NCBI RefSeq assembly: GCF_003313505.1
Contig: NZ_QMHO01000006.1
Coordinates: 62,001-126,000, forward strand
DNA: 64,000 nucleotides
Reading direction: 5' to 3'
DNA from: Pedobacter nanyangensis
GTDB lineage: Bacteria; Bacteroidota; Bacteroidia; Sphingobacteriales; Sphingobacteriaceae
Below, in pieces: positions 42,762-52,588 of the stretch; within the stretch, counting starts at the first letter, position 1; each line of letters begins with the position of its first letter. The notes under the pieces are model-generated. The model searched no databases, was not told where the DNA came from, and saw only the letters and a program-made list of their open reading frames with translations. A program made the position numbers and the translations under genes.

Positions 42762-43931
42762 TTAAAAGTGTCTATATTGTTTTGTTAGTTCAAATACGTG
42801 TGCAATAATTTCTCTTTCCGTTTCATCTAAAAGGGTATCTCTGCGCTCGTAAACTTTTTCGGTGGTTTCCAGCATCTTATTCAAGGTATACACCTCAAAG
42901 CCGTGCGAACCGCCCCAGGAAAAATCTGGGATAAAATTTCTAGGGAAACCCGCTCCAAAAACATTGGCGCTTACACCTGCTACCGTACCCGTATTGAACA
43001 TGGTATTGATGGCACATTTTGCATGATCGGCCATGATCAATCCGCAGAATTGCAGGCCGGTTTCGCGGAAACTTTCTTTATCATAGTCCCATAAACGTAC
43101 TTCTGCGTAGTTATTTTTGAGGTTTGAGTTGTTGCTATCAGCACCAATATTGCACCATTGGCCCATTACCGAATTACCCAGGTAACCTTCATGGCCTTTG
43201 GAGGAATAGCCCCAAATTACGGCATTATTGATTTCGCCCCCTACCCTGCTAAATGGGCCAATGGTTGTTTTGCCATAAATTTTAGCGCCCATTTTCACTT
43301 GCGAATCGTGGCACAAAGCAAATGATCCGCGTATATGGCAGCCTTCCCAAACCTGGCTGTTTTTCCCCAGATAAACCGGACCTTGCAACGTATTGAAAGT
43401 AGCACATTCGGCAGTCGCTCCTTCTTCCACAAAAATATTATCGCCCAAAATGGTGTTGGTGCCGCTCAGCTTGGCAGAAGTTTTCCCTTTGGTAAGTAAA
43501 GCGAAATCTTTTTGAAGCTCGATGTCATTATAGCCAAAAATCTGTTCAGGATAATCAATTTTCACGAATCCGTACAGGTAAGCTACCCTTTCAAGATTTT
43601 TGAACGCCTCCGAATGGCTAACCGCAGCCGAGGATTTGTAGGCAATTACCACATCTGCGGCATGCAGTATCTGTTCATCTTTCAGCTGCATTACAGCTTC
43701 CAACAAATCTTTATCTGGGCAAATTGCGCCATTGATAAAAAGTTGCCCGGAAATTGGCGAGTATTTTTTGCTCAGATAGTCCTGCGTTTGATAGCCAAAG
43801 GGCATCTCAAGATGTTTAGCCCATTTCTCTGCAATGGTCAGGATACCGACCCTTATATCGGCTACGGGCCTGGTAAATGTTAGTGGCCTGAGTGATAGCC
43901 AAGATTTGTCATCAAAAAGATTGATCGCCAT
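42762..43931 (-). CDS. Alternative GlmU-type sugar nucleotidyltransferase
   Basis: A 389-residue protein matching the Bacteroidota form named UDP-GlcNAc diphosphorylase/glucosamine-1-P N-acetyltransferase (alt_bact_glmU, TIGR03991). The N-terminal part begins FDDKSWLSLRPLTFTRPVADIR, in place of the usual GGGxGTRM loop; the C-terminal ~200 residues are a hexapeptide-repeat left-handed beta-helix (words such as ILGDNIFVEEGATAE). It should supply UDP-GlcNAc for peptidoglycan and LPS, which fits mpl downstream. Which half-reactions it carries out is not certain. Confidence 0.88.
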   Translation of the reverse strand: MAINLFDDKSWLSLRPLTFTRPVADIRVGILTIAEKWAKHLEMPFGYQTQDYLSKKYSPISGQLFINGAICPDKDLLEAVMQLKDEQILHAADVVIAYKSSAAVSHSEAFKNLERVAYLYGFVKIDYPEQIFGYNDIELQKDFALLTKGKTSAKLSGTNTILGDNIFVEEGATAECATFNTLQGPVYLGKNSQVWEGCHIRGSFALCHDSQVKMGAKIYGKTTIGPFSRVGGEINNAVIWGYSSKGHEGYLGNSVMGQWCNIGADSNNSNLKNNYAEVRLWDYDKESFRETGLQFCGLIMADHAKCAINTMFNTGTVAGVSANVFGAGFPRNFIPDFSWGGSHGFEVYTLNKMLETTEKVYERRDTLLDETEREIIAHVFELTKQYRHF

Positions 43932-43944
43932 AAGCTACAAAAAT

Positions 43945-43980
43945 AAAAAAAGTCCCGTGCTTACGCTCGGGACTTTCAAA
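43945..43980 (-). terminator. Terminator after rpmE2
   Basis: Stem AAAGTCCCG / CGGGACTTT (43949-43957, 43968-43976) followed by a T-run on the minus strand. It separates rpmE2 from the alt-glmU operon. Confidence 0.85.
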
Positions 43981-43999
43981 AAATATCTCTTTAGCTAAA

Positions 44000-44248
44000 T
44001 TATTTTTTAGCGTAACGGTTTTTGAACTTGTCGATACGACCTGCAGTATCAACCAATTTCATTTTACCAGTATAAAAAGGGTGAGAAGTGTGAGAAATCT
44101 CTAATTTGTAAAGAGGATACTCGTTACCATCTTCCCATTTAACAGTTTCTTTAGTTTCAACACAAGACTTGGTTAAGAAAGAATAGTCGTTAGACATATC
44201 TTTAAATACAACAAATCTGTAGCTTGATGGATGCAAATCTTTTTTCAT
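44000..44248 (-). CDS. rpmE2: 50S ribosomal protein L31, type B
   Basis: An 82-residue ribosomal protein of the bacterial L31 family. The start [15 protein letters not shown] and the C-terminal [13 protein letters not shown] are typical. Only one Cys (residue 29) is present, so the zinc-binding CxxC pair of type A L31 is missing; this is the zinc-independent type B form. It is monocistronic and preceded by a leader of unknown length with hairpin potential (44276-44325). Confidence 0.96.
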   Translation of the reverse strand: MKKDLHPSSYRFVVFKDMSNDYSFLTKSCVETKETVKWEDGNEYPLYKLEISHTSHPFYTGKMKLVDTAGRIDKFKNRYAKK

Positions 44249-44269
44249 AATCTATTTAAACTTTATTTT

Positions 44270-44330
44270 GAAACCCCAACGCAGCTTTTGCAATTTGCTG
44301 GCAAACGACGCTGATGGATGCCTCTTATCT
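44270..44330 (-). promoter_or_regulatory. Possible structured 5' leader of rpmE2
   Basis: Around 44278-44320 the words CAGC and TTTGC face GCAAA and GCTG, allowing nested pairings in the rpmE2 leader. Autoregulatory leaders of L31 are known in other phyla, but I cannot show conservation here. Confidence 0.25.
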
Positions 44331-44531
44331 TAATCTTTATTTTTAGAGGTGCAAATATCTAGATTATTTTCCATACAAACAAGTTCTCACAAACAATATT
44401 TTTTTGGCCATAAGTGATTTAAACAGAATGAGCCAGCCTGTTAACCGCCAAAGCTGTCCTTTTCTTGCAAAAACGGCCTTTTTTGAATATATTGCGAACT
44501 TACCTATTTCAAAAACCTTCAATTTTTATTC

Positions 44532-45779
44532 ATGGAGTTATACTATTCGTTTTCTGTTCTTATTGTTCTGGCCTCATTTTTTTCCTACCTAAACCTACGT
44601 TACCTCAAGCTTCCATCTACTATTGGCATTATGATTATTGCCATGTTGTCTTCTATAGTTTTGGTTATTACCGGACATTTGTTTCCTGATACATTTAGCC
44701 ATTTTTCTAATCTTTTACGAGATGTAGATTTTACCGAAGTATTGATGGGTGCCATGCTAAACTTCCTTTTGTTTGCGGGAGCCATCCATATCAACCTAAA
44801 AGACCTGAAAGAACAACGGGGTCCAATCATAATATTTTCGACCGTGAGTGTGGTTATTTCTACTTTTGTAGTTGGCGGTATACTGTTCTATATCGCACCG
44901 GTGTTTCAGCTCAATATTCCGTTTTTATATTGTTTGTTGTTTGGTGCCTTAATTTCTCCTACTGATCCCATTGCTGTAATGGGGGTTTTAAAAGAAGCGA
45001 AAGTCAAAAAGTCGCTCGAAACCAAGGTAGCAGGCGAATCATTGTTTAACGACGGTGTTGCCGTAGTGGTTTTTGCTGTAATTTTACAACTTACCCAAAG
45101 CAGCGACATCGATATTTCTTTCGGCAATATTTCTTGGCTTTTGGTTAAAGAAGCGGCAGGTGGATTTATTGTGGGCGCATTATTGGGCCTAGGAGCCTCA
45201 AATGCCATGCGCAAGATTGACGACTACAAAGTCTCGGTTTTAATTACCCTATCGGTGGTAATGGGTGGATACCTAATTGCCAGAGCCATGCATATTTCAG
45301 GGCCTTTGACCATGGTTGCCGCGGGTATCGTTATCGGCAATTATGGTAAAAGAACCGCCATGTCGGCTACTACCAAAGATTATTTGAACAAATTTTGGGA
45401 ACTGATCGATGAAATTCTGAACGCCATTTTGTTTCTTTTCATTGGCTTCGAACTGCTGATTATCCCTAACATCACCAATTACTGGTTAATAGGCGGCATT
45501 AGCATTATGGTGGTGCTTTTTGCCAGATTTATATCCATCTATATTCCAGTTAAGGTAATCCCTTTCAAGAATAAGTTTAGCAAGGGCACCATTAAAGTTT
45601 TGGTTTGGGGAGGTTTACGAGGCGGTGTTTCCATTGCCCTGGCCTTATCCATTGACGAAGGGCCGCACAAGCCAGTGATATTGGCCATCACCTATTTCAT
45701 TGTGGTATTTTCTATCATTGTACAGGGGCTAAGCGTTGGCAAAGTAGCCACCAGAGCACTTTCAAAAGAGGAAGATTAG
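44532..45779 (+). CDS. Na+/H+ antiporter (CPA1/NhaP type)
   Basis: A 415-residue inner-membrane protein with about twelve hydrophobic segments. CPA1 hallmarks are [19 protein letters not shown] near residues 136-154, with the ion-binding Asp, and [14 protein letters not shown] near 169-182 (the ND pair). It exchanges cytoplasmic Na+ for external H+ to control pH and salt. The C-terminal tail is short, so there is no cytosolic regulatory domain. It has its own promoter region and is followed by a repeat-rich spacer. Confidence 0.93.
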   Translation: MELYYSFSVLIVLASFFSYLNLRYLKLPSTIGIMIIAMLSSIVLVITGHLFPDTFSHFSNLLRDVDFTEVLMGAMLNFLLFAGAIHINLKDLKEQRGPIIIFSTVSVVISTFVVGGILFYIAPVFQLNIPFLYCLLFGALISPTDPIAVMGVLKEAKVKKSLETKVAGESLFNDGVAVVVFAVILQLTQSSDIDISFGNISWLLVKEAAGGFIVGALLGLGASNAMRKIDDYKVSVLITLSVVMGGYLIARAMHISGPLTMVAAGIVIGNYGKRTAMSATTKDYLNKFWELIDEILNAILFLFIGFELLIIPNITNYWLIGGISIMVVLFARFISIYIPVKVIPFKNKFSKGTIKVLVWGGLRGGVSIALALSIDEGPHKPVILAITYFIVVFSIIVQGLSVGKVATRALSKEED

Positions 45780-45827
45780 ACATTAAAGCATACATCGGCC
45801 AAAAAATTTGGCTGGTGCCGAAATAAA

Positions 45828-45927
45828 TTCATCATCCTGAATTTGTTTCAGGTTCTGCTTTACAACAAAATACCGCTTTAAGATTGCCCTTAAACTTTAC
45901 GAAGTTTTAAAAGCTTCGTAAAGTTTA
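45828..45927 (+). repeat. Two hairpins downstream of the antiporter
   Basis: CCTGAATTTGTTTCAGG at about 45834-45850, then a stem AAACTTTACGAAG / CTTCGTAAAGTTT (45892-45904, 45914-45926). The second is a cousin of 19561-19591. Confidence 0.7.
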
Positions 45928-46005
45928 CAACCAAAGAAAATTAGATATTCCATTTCCACGTGCAACTTCCTTAAAGTTTTACTGTCTTATGTCGAAAAAC
46001 AAAAG

Positions 46006-47082
46006 ATGAAACTTAAAGGAATTGTTATTCTGCTACTTTATGTTTTTAATGTTAGCGCTCAACAAAAACAACTCGACAGCCTGTTTACGGCCAATTTTAA
46101 AAAAGGACGATTTGATGGCTCGGTATTAATTACCAAAAACAACCAAATTATTTTTGAGAAGCAGTATGGGCTGGCCAATAGGCAGTTCAATGTGCCCATC
46201 CATTCGCAAACCCGGTTTCCCATCGCTTCAATTACAAAACTATATGCTTCGGTAATGGCCTTTAAACTAAAGGAACAGGGCAAATTAGATTTAAACAGCA
46301 ACATTAACACTTACCTACCCAACCTGTTGCCAAATAGCAATAAAAAAATCAGGGTTAAAGATCTGGTTCACCATACTTCGGGCTTGCCCAATGAAAAGAT
46401 AGCCGATTATATGATCAAGCTTTCGCCAAAAGAATTTATCTCCAAAAGGATCAAGGACACACTGCTATTTGAACCTGGCAGCAAATACAGGTATAACAAT
46501 GTCAATTTTATTTTGCTAACCGCTATTTTGGAACAAGTTTCTGCAAAACCTTGGGCGAGCTTGCTCGATGAGTTAATTTCACAGCCTTTGGGACTTAAAA
46601 ACACGGGCATAGCCCGCAGGGATTCAATCATTAGCAACCTTGCTTATGGCTATTACAACTACTCCTTTGGCAATGAAAAAGTAAAGGATCCCTTACAAAA
46701 CAACTACCCTTTGTACCTGGAAAACTACGCGGGTGCTGGTGCCATGTTCACTACCCCAGGGGAGCTCCTGCAATTCAGCCTAGCTTTGGAACGCCAGCAA
46801 ATCATCAGCAAGCAATCATTAGCCGAACTTTATCAACCTGAGCAGAAAATTGGTTTGGTAGAAAATAGCACATATTACGTATCAGCGGGCGGTTATATCG
46901 GCACAGAAAGCATAAACGCAAAAAAAATCAACATTGTTGAACGTAATGGCAATATCGGAGGCTTTAACCATACGTTTCTGCAACTGCCCGATCTGAAATA
47001 CAAAGTGATTATTTTTTGTAATACCGATGCAGGAAACCTGAAAAAGATAGCCAAAGATGCCATTGCCATCATCACTCGCTAG
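46006..47082 (+). CDS. Exported serine hydrolase (beta-lactamase class C fold)
   Basis: A 358-residue protein with signal peptide (1-18, cut before QQKQL). The SxxK motif is SITK (Ser75, Lys78), the YxN motif is YNN near residue 164, and a small C-terminal motif of the HxG type is not obvious. Family members include D-alanyl-D-alanine carboxypeptidases, esterases and class C beta-lactamases; most in Bacteroidota are not true lactamases. Its 3' end overlaps the convergent 98-residue protein gene by 11 bp. Confidence 0.88.
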   Translation: MKLKGIVILLLYVFNVSAQQKQLDSLFTANFKKGRFDGSVLITKNNQIIFEKQYGLANRQFNVPIHSQTRFPIASITKLYASVMAFKLKEQGKLDLNSNINTYLPNLLPNSNKKIRVKDLVHHTSGLPNEKIADYMIKLSPKEFISKRIKDTLLFEPGSKYRYNNVNFILLTAILEQVSAKPWASLLDELISQPLGLKNTGIARRDSIISNLAYGYYNYSFGNEKVKDPLQNNYPLYLENYAGAGAMFTTPGELLQFSLALERQQIISKQSLAELYQPEQKIGLVENSTYYVSAGGYIGTESINAKKINIVERNGNIGGFNHTFLQLPDLKYKVIIFCNTDAGNLKKIAKDAIAIITR

Positions 47083-47368
47083 AAGGCTTGCTGTACTTAT
47101 TCCATATTTCCAGTTTTGCCTTTTGCCTGGCAAGGTAGGCATCGGCAATGATCTCGCCCGAGCTGGCATTTTCTGTACTCTCCAGCAGTTTTTTAAGTTT
47201 GTCCTGGTCTACATCGGCACGATAAAGAATTTGCACCAATTTTGGAAAATCATCCTCCACCAGATATTCAAAAGCCCTCACCAGTGCACTGCGCAATTGG
47301 GCTTCGGATATTTCCTCGGGTAGTTCAAAATCTTTGCCTACCATTTTGGCTAAAGACATCCCGCTCAT
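47072..47368 (-). CDS. Small conserved protein downstream of mce
   Basis: A 98-residue soluble protein rich in Leu, Glu and Lys, predicted largely helical, with no motif I recognise. Its start overlaps the mce stop by 4 bp (ATGA), so it is translated from the same message. The coupling suggests a partner of the epimerase, or of the methylmalonyl-CoA pathway, but this is inference. Confidence 0.7.
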   Translation of the reverse strand: MSGMSLAKMVGKDFELPEEISEAQLRSALVRAFEYLVEDDFPKLVQILYRADVDQDKLKKLLESTENASSGEIIADAYLARQKAKLEIWNKYSKPSSE

Positions 47369-47766
47369 CTAATTTCCTGACAAAGCTCTATTAAAACACC
47401 ATTTGTTCCCTTAGGATGCACAAAACAAATCAATTTATTGTCGGCGCCTTTTTTAGGTTGTTCGTTTAGCAGTACAAAACCATCTTTTCTCAACCGGTCC
47501 ATTTCGGCATAAATATCATCTACATCAAAGGCAATATGGTGAACGCCCTCTCCTTTTTTGGCTACAAATTTGGCAATGGCACTTTCTTCGGCCGTTGCGG
47601 CCAACAGCTCTATTTTGTTAGCACCAACTTTAAAGAAAGCTGTTTCAACATTTTCACTTTCAACAGCCTCCGTTTTATAGCAATTTGTACCCAGTAGTTT
47701 TTCGTACAAAGCAGATGCCTGTTTCAAATCATTAACGGCAATACCAATGTGTTCTATCTTGTTCAT
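47365..47766 (-). CDS. mce: Methylmalonyl-CoA epimerase
   Basis: A 133-residue VOC-fold enzyme that interconverts (R)- and (S)-methylmalonyl-CoA between propionyl-CoA carboxylase and methylmalonyl-CoA mutase. Metal ligands are His6 in EHIGIAVND, His in GVHHIAFDVDD near 86, and the Glu of VLIELCQ near 129. Length and motif order match Mce closely. The mutase and carboxylase are not in this window. Confidence 0.94.
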   Translation of the reverse strand: MNKIEHIGIAVNDLKQASALYEKLLGTNCYKTEAVESENVETAFFKVGANKIELLAATAEESAIAKFVAKKGEGVHHIAFDVDDIYAEMDRLRKDGFVLLNEQPKKGADNKLICFVHPKGTNGVLIELCQEIR

Positions 47767-47919
47767 AATTTACTGCGGAAGGTTAATGTTATAAAGCCGG
47801 GAGCTAAATTAGGCACTTAAATGCCAAATCGCTAGCGCCGGCAACCCGCAACCACGTCTTCTCGTTATCGCAATGTAAAAATGCAGCTTTTAACTATAGC
47901 TTCATAGCTATTATTTATA

Positions 47920-47948
47920 ATTGTTCGGAAAGTTTTTTCGTATCTTTG
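47920..47948 (+). promoter_or_regulatory. Promoter of the isc operon
   Basis: ATTG at 47920-47923, 17-bp gap, TATCTTTG at 47941-47948 (exact -7 consensus). Transcript would start about 47953, giving a leader of ~23 nt before iscS. Confidence 0.65.
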
Positions 47949-47975
47949 TATATTAATTAAGACAAGAATTAGATC

Positions 47976-49187
47976 ATGGAACTTCCTATTTACTTAGATA
48001 ATAATGCTACTACCCCTTTAGATCCAAGGGTTTTAGAAGCTATGTTACCTTACTTCACTTCAAAGTTTGGTAATGCAGCTAGCCGTAACCATGCTTTTGG
48101 CTGGGTGGCTGAGGAGGCAGTAGATTACGCCCGTGAGCAAGTTGCAAAATTGATTGGCTGTACAGAAAAAGAAATCATCTTTACTTCTGGCGCTACCGAA
48201 GCTGACAACTTGGCCATTAAAGGTGTTTTTGAGATGTATGCTGATAAAGGCAACCATATCATTACCGCCACTACAGAACATAAAGCGGTATTGGATACTT
48301 GCAAACATTTAGAAAAACTCGGCGCAAAAATCACTTACCTAAATGTAAAGGAAGATGGCTTAATTGATCTTCAAGAACTTGAAGCCGCCATGACTCCTGA
48401 AACCATCCTGGTATCTATCATGTATGGTAACAACGAAATTGGCGTAATACAACCAGTGAAAGAAATTTCTGCCATTGCACACAAACATGGTGCCTTGTTC
48501 ATGACTGATGCTACTCAAGCGGTGGGCAAAATCCCGGTTGACGTAAATGCTGACGGCATTGACCTAATGGCATTTAGTGCACACAAAATGTACGGACCAA
48601 AAGGTATTGGTGCTTTGTATGTACGCAGAAAAGGACCCAGGGTTAAAGTTACTGCCCAAATGGACGGTGGCGGCCATGAGCGTGGCATGCGCTCAGGAAC
48701 CTTAAACGTACCCGGAATTGTTGGTTTAGGGAAAGCGTGCGAGCTTTGCCGTTTAGAAATGGATGAGGAGGCTAAGCGCTTATCTGCCCTACGCGATAAA
48801 CTAGAAAGTGCGTTAACACAACTTGAAGAAAGCTATGTGAATGGCAATGTGGCACATCGTTTACCTCACGTAGCCAACATCTCTTTTAAATATGTAGAAG
48901 GTGAAGGCTTGATGATGGCAATGAAAGATTTAGCGGTTTCTTCAGGTTCAGCTTGTACTTCTGCTTCGTTAGAACCATCATACGTATTAAAAGCTCTAGG
49001 CCTTTCTGATGATTTGGCACACTCTTCGATACGTTTTGGCCTAGGCAGATTTACTACCGAAGAAGAAGTTGACTACGCCATAGAAAATACCAAAAAAGCA
49101 GTTAACCACTTGAGAGATCTTTCTCCGCTGTGGGAAATGTTTAAAGAAGGTATCGACTTGAGCAAAATTGAGTGGGCAGAACACTAA
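47976..49187 (+). CDS. iscS: Cysteine desulfurase
   Basis: A 403-residue PLP enzyme that takes sulfur from cysteine for Fe-S clusters and tRNA thiolation. The PLP Lys is in [15 protein letters not shown] near residue 204; the mobile-loop Cys that carries the persulfide is in [10 protein letters not shown] near 327. N-terminal [14 protein letters not shown] is typical of the IscS/NifS group. It is the first gene of an iscS-iscU-iscA operon; no IscR or HscAB is present, as in other Bacteroidota. Confidence 0.96.
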   Translation: MELPIYLDNNATTPLDPRVLEAMLPYFTSKFGNAASRNHAFGWVAEEAVDYAREQVAKLIGCTEKEIIFTSGATEADNLAIKGVFEMYADKGNHIITATTEHKAVLDTCKHLEKLGAKITYLNVKEDGLIDLQELEAAMTPETILVSIMYGNNEIGVIQPVKEISAIAHKHGALFMTDATQAVGKIPVDVNADGIDLMAFSAHKMYGPKGIGALYVRRKGPRVKVTAQMDGGGHERGMRSGTLNVPGIVGLGKACELCRLEMDEEAKRLSALRDKLESALTQLEESYVNGNVAHRLPHVANISFKYVEGEGLMMAMKDLAVSSGSACTSASLEPSYVLKALGLSDDLAHSSIRFGLGRFTTEEEVDYAIENTKKAVNHLRDLSPLWEMFKEGIDLSKIEWAEH

Positions 49188-49213
49188 TAAATTAGATAAT
49201 AATCATATTGGCT

Positions 49214-49225
49214 AATTAGCTAATT
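49214..49225. repeat. 12-bp palindrome between iscS and iscU
   Basis: AATTAGCTAATT, perfectly self-complementary; the same word is in the prmA-mpl spacer at 41058-41077. Confidence 0.55.
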
Positions 49226-49240
49226 AAAATAAAAGATATC

Positions 49241-49654
49241 ATGGCATATTCAGAAAAAGTAATTGATCACTACACCAACCCTAGAAACGTTGGTACTTTA
49301 AATAAAGAAGCTAAAAACGTAGGTACGGGCTTAGTGGGTGCTCCAGAATGCGGCGACGTAATGCGCTTGCAAATTGAGGTAAATGATGAAAATGTAATTA
49401 CAGATGCTAAATTCAAGACTTTTGGATGTGGCTCTGCAATCGCCTCTTCATCTTTAGCTACCGAATGGTTGAAAGGCAAGTCTATTGACGAAGCTTTAGC
49501 CATCGATAACATGGATTTGGTAGAAGAATTAGCTTTGCCTCCAGTGAAAATCCACTGTTCGGTATTGGCTGAAGATGCCATCAAATCTGCAATTAACGAC
49601 TATCGCGTTAAAAATGGTTTAGAAGCATTGGAATTACCAAAATCACACCACTAA
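49241..49654 (+). CDS. iscU: Iron-sulfur cluster assembly scaffold IscU
   Basis: A 137-residue scaffold on which [2Fe-2S] clusters are built from IscS sulfur. The three ligand Cys are C37 (GAPECGDV), C63 (FGCGSA) and C106 (IHCSVLAED), with Asp39 after the first, as in IscU. No NifU C-terminal domain. It is 53 bp after iscS. Confidence 0.96.
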   Translation: MAYSEKVIDHYTNPRNVGTLNKEAKNVGTGLVGAPECGDVMRLQIEVNDENVITDAKFKTFGCGSAIASSSLATEWLKGKSIDEALAIDNMDLVEELALPPVKIHCSVLAEDAIKSAINDYRVKNGLEALELPKSHH

Positions 49655-49656
49655 AA

Positions 49657-49777
49657 AGTATTTAGTAGTTAGTATTTAGATGTTAGATATCATCGTTAAG
49701 TACCGACTGCTAAAAGGATTAAAGGTAATGACAATGGCTGCTTATGCAGCTTGTCTAAATACTTTATACTAAATACT
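49657..49777. repeat. 23-bp imperfect inverted repeat between iscU and iscA
   Basis: Left arm 49657-49679 (AGTATTTAGTAGTTAGTATT plus TAG) and right arm 49755-49777 pair with about four mismatches. It fills the whole intercistronic gap and could separate the expression levels of scaffold and carrier. Confidence 0.75.
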
Positions 49778-49783
49778 ACAATT

Positions 49784-50110
49784 ATGATTACGATAACAGA
49801 TAAAGCAAAAGATAAGATAGACCACCTGATGCAAGATTCGCAGCTGGGCTCTGATTACTTTTTACGTGTTTCGGTAAAAGGCGGCGGTTGTTCTGGTTTA
49901 TCATACAATCTGGATTTTGATAACGAAGAGAAAACTGGCGACCAATTTTTCGAAGATCGTGGAATTAGGATAGCCTTGGACATGAAATCGTTTCTATACC
50001 TTGCAGGTACTGAATTGGATTTTTCAGATGGTTTGAATGGCAAAGGCTTTAACTTTATCAATCCTAATGCCAGTAGAACCTGCGGCTGTGGCGAGAGTTT
50101 CTCTGTGTAA
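49784..50110 (+). CDS. iscA: Iron-sulfur carrier, IscA/HesB family
   Basis: A 108-residue A-type carrier passing Fe-S clusters to apo-proteins. The three Cys are C36 (GGGCSGLSY), C100 and C102 (TCGCGESF). The start at 49784 (MITITDKAK) is preferred; the upstream in-frame start at 49751 lies inside the inverted repeat. Third gene of the isc operon, ended by the terminator at 50131-50159. Confidence 0.94.
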   Translation: MITITDKAKDKIDHLMQDSQLGSDYFLRVSVKGGGCSGLSYNLDFDNEEKTGDQFFEDRGIRIALDMKSFLYLAGTELDFSDGLNGKGFNFINPNASRTCGCGESFSV

Positions 50111-50130
50111 GTACAAATTATAAAATATCA

Positions 50131-50162
50131 CAAAAGGCACTGTTCATCGGTGCCTTTTGTTG
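50131..50162 (+). terminator. Terminator of the isc operon
   Basis: Stem CAAAAGGCAC / GTGCCTTTTG (50131-50140, 50150-50159) followed by T-rich sequence. Confidence 0.87.
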
Positions 50163-50307
50163 TTTTGCCCTTTTTTAGGTATTAAAGGCAGTGCACAAAC
50201 ATCTGGGCCTAATTTCTAATTTTACCAACAATCAGCAATTCATTTTGTATTATTAGTTACAATAGTTTATCATTGTTGGTTAAAACACACCAAACAGTAA
50301 ATGTAAC

Positions 50308-52218
50308 ATGGTAACATTCAACGAATTTTCTACCGTACCTTCGCTTCTACGCAATGTTGTAAAAAATATACATACACCAGCAACCACCTTTTTAATCCAT
50401 AAAAAAGGGGCCGAATGGGAAGAAATTTCATTTAAGGAAACGCTTGACAAGGCTGATGCCGTTTCGGCTTTCTTCCTTGAAAAAGGCGTGATCAAAGGCG
50501 ATAGGCTTGGCTTGATGATAGAAAATTCTCCAGAATATGTTTTTTACGACCAAGGCATACAACAAATTGGTGTAATCAATGTGTCTATCTATCCCACACT
50601 TTCAGAGCAGGAAGTGGCTTATATCATCAACGATTCGGGCATTAAGGCCATTTTAGTGGGCAACCCATTTTTATTCAGGAAAATTATAAAAATAGCCGAT
50701 AACTGCAGGGAACTTAAATATATTATTCCTGCCTTTGCAGATTTTGGGAAAATCGCTATCCCTGAGGGCTTAAATATTGAGGTAATTGATTATCAGGACA
50801 TTTTAAACAGACCCGTTAGCGAAACCGAAAAAACAATTATCGGCCAAATGCGCGATGAAGTTAAACCGATGGACGTTTCTTCGTTGATTTATACCTCCGG
50901 AACTACGGGCACACCAAAAGGCGTAATGCTTACCCACTACAACTTTGTGGAGAATGTGAAGGTGTGCCTGGAGCAAATTCCAGTAATTGATGAGACAGAA
51001 ACCTTTCTTTCGTTCCTACCTTTATCACATGTATTTGAACGCACTGCTACCTACCACGTTTGCTGTGCGCAGGGCTGTAAAATTGCTTTTGCGCAAAGTT
51101 TAGAGCTTTTGGCAAAAAATATGGGCGAGGTGAGGCCAACGGTAATGAACTGCGTGCCCCGTTTGTTGGAGCGTATCCATGACAAGGCCATTAAATCCGG
51201 AACTTCGGCAGGTGGTTTAAAAGCGAAGATATTTACTTGGGCCCTAGAAACCGGAAGTGCCTACAGAGAGAAAAAAGAAGCAGGCAAAAACCCTGGCTTG
51301 TTGTTAACTGGAAAAAAAGCACTGGCAGAAAAGTTGGTTTTCAGCAAAATTAAAGAGAAAACCGGTGGACGCTTAAAATTCATGATTTCTGGCGGAGCAG
51401 CGTTGCCTAAAAACGTGGGCGAGTTTTTTGGAAATCTGGGCATCAAGATATTGGAAGGCTTTGGCCTGACGGAAACTTCGCCGGTAATGGCCGTAACCGA
51501 ATACCACCGACAGGTATATGGCACGGTAGGCCGTGTAATCCCAGGTATTGAAATTGGAATACAGAACGTAGATACCAAACAGATTGTCAACATTCAAACC
51601 CACGACACGTTTAACGAGAATTTTGAGTGCGAAGAAGGTGAAATCATTGTTCGCGGACACTGTGTGATGAAAGGCTATTTTAATAAGCCTGCCGAAACTG
51701 CTGAGGCTATCGACAAAGACAATTGGTTTCACACGGGTGATATTGGCCGCTTTTACAAAGGTAACCTACAAATTACCGACAGGCTTAAAAACATGATTGT
51801 AAATGCCTATGGTAAAAACGTGTATCCTACTCCGGTAGAAAATATTTACTTGAAAAGCCCCAAAATTGATCAATTGTTTTTAATTGGCGACAAAAGAGAA
51901 TATATTACTGCTATTATTATTCCCAATAAAGAAACCTTGCAAGAAACTTTTAACCTGAAGGAGGAGTTTTTCCAACGTGAGGGCGATTTTATTGATGAAC
52001 AAGAGATCAATGAATGGATGGAAAAGGACATCAAGAAAATCAGCAATGAACTGGCCAAATTTGAGCGCATCAAGCACTTTAAAATCAAACGTAACCCGTT
52101 TAGCATTGATGAAGGTGAGATTACCCCAACGTTAAAGGTGAAACGCAGAGTGGTGGAAAAGAAATATGCGCCTGCTATTGCTGAAATGTACGCAAAAGAT
52201 AGTGTGGAAACGGAGTAG
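50308..52218 (+). CDS. Long-chain fatty acid-CoA ligase
   Basis: A 636-residue AMP-forming acyl-CoA synthetase that activates fatty acids with ATP and CoA. The P-loop SLIYTSGTTGTPKGVMLTHYN lies near residues 192-212, GFGLTETSPV near 387-396, and the adenylate-binding YFNKPAETA / DWFHTGDIG region near 458-478; the hinge and C-terminal catalytic Lys region are present. Length fits the LACS group. Monocistronic, with unknown chain-length preference. Confidence 0.93.
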   Translation: MVTFNEFSTVPSLLRNVVKNIHTPATTFLIHKKGAEWEEISFKETLDKADAVSAFFLEKGVIKGDRLGLMIENSPEYVFYDQGIQQIGVINVSIYPTLSEQEVAYIINDSGIKAILVGNPFLFRKIIKIADNCRELKYIIPAFADFGKIAIPEGLNIEVIDYQDILNRPVSETEKTIIGQMRDEVKPMDVSSLIYTSGTTGTPKGVMLTHYNFVENVKVCLEQIPVIDETETFLSFLPLSHVFERTATYHVCCAQGCKIAFAQSLELLAKNMGEVRPTVMNCVPRLLERIHDKAIKSGTSAGGLKAKIFTWALETGSAYREKKEAGKNPGLLLTGKKALAEKLVFSKIKEKTGGRLKFMISGGAALPKNVGEFFGNLGIKILEGFGLTETSPVMAVTEYHRQVYGTVGRVIPGIEIGIQNVDTKQIVNIQTHDTFNENFECEEGEIIVRGHCVMKGYFNKPAETAEAIDKDNWFHTGDIGRFYKGNLQITDRLKNMIVNAYGKNVYPTPVENIYLKSPKIDQLFLIGDKREYITAIIIPNKETLQETFNLKEEFFQREGDFIDEQEINEWMEKDIKKISNELAKFERIKHFKIKRNPFSIDEGEITPTLKVKRRVVEKKYAPAIAEMYAKDSVETE

Positions 52219-52464
52219 TTCAAGTGATTTACTGCGTAGCTGCTTTACGGTCTTCGCTACCGAAGAATCGGTACAGGTGACGCTCTGAATGACAAAAGAA
52301 CAATAGTACCAAAGAAAGATTAAACCATGTTCAAAGATCTCTCCGCTACGGTCGAGATGACGAAATAGTAGCGGAATCTGCTTTGTTAGTAAAGTAGGTT
52401 AACTAGCAATGACTTCCGTTATCTAAACGGGATAGCAGCGGAAATCCTTTTTGTCTTAAAGAAA

Positions 52465-52513
52465 AAACCTCATAGGTTTGATAGGAAGTAAGCTAGGGAA
52501 ACCTATGAGGTTT
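52465..52513. repeat. 15-bp perfect inverted repeat
   Basis: AAACCTCATAGGTTT (52465-52479) and AAACCTATGAGGTTT (52499-52513) are exact reverse complements; each arm is itself nearly palindromic (AAACCT...AGGTTT). It may act as a terminator or a repeat unit. Confidence 0.8.
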
Positions 52514-52588
52514 GCGCCAGGCCACAAAAAGATTGCAGCGTATAGCCCGACGAACATTAATTTTAGCATTAAAACTGCTTTGCAAATA

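Noticed and set aside
46006..47082. Serine hydrolase as an antibiotic-resistance beta-lactamase
   Set aside because: SxxK and YxN are shared by many peptidases and esterases of this fold; no specific lactamase feature was seen.
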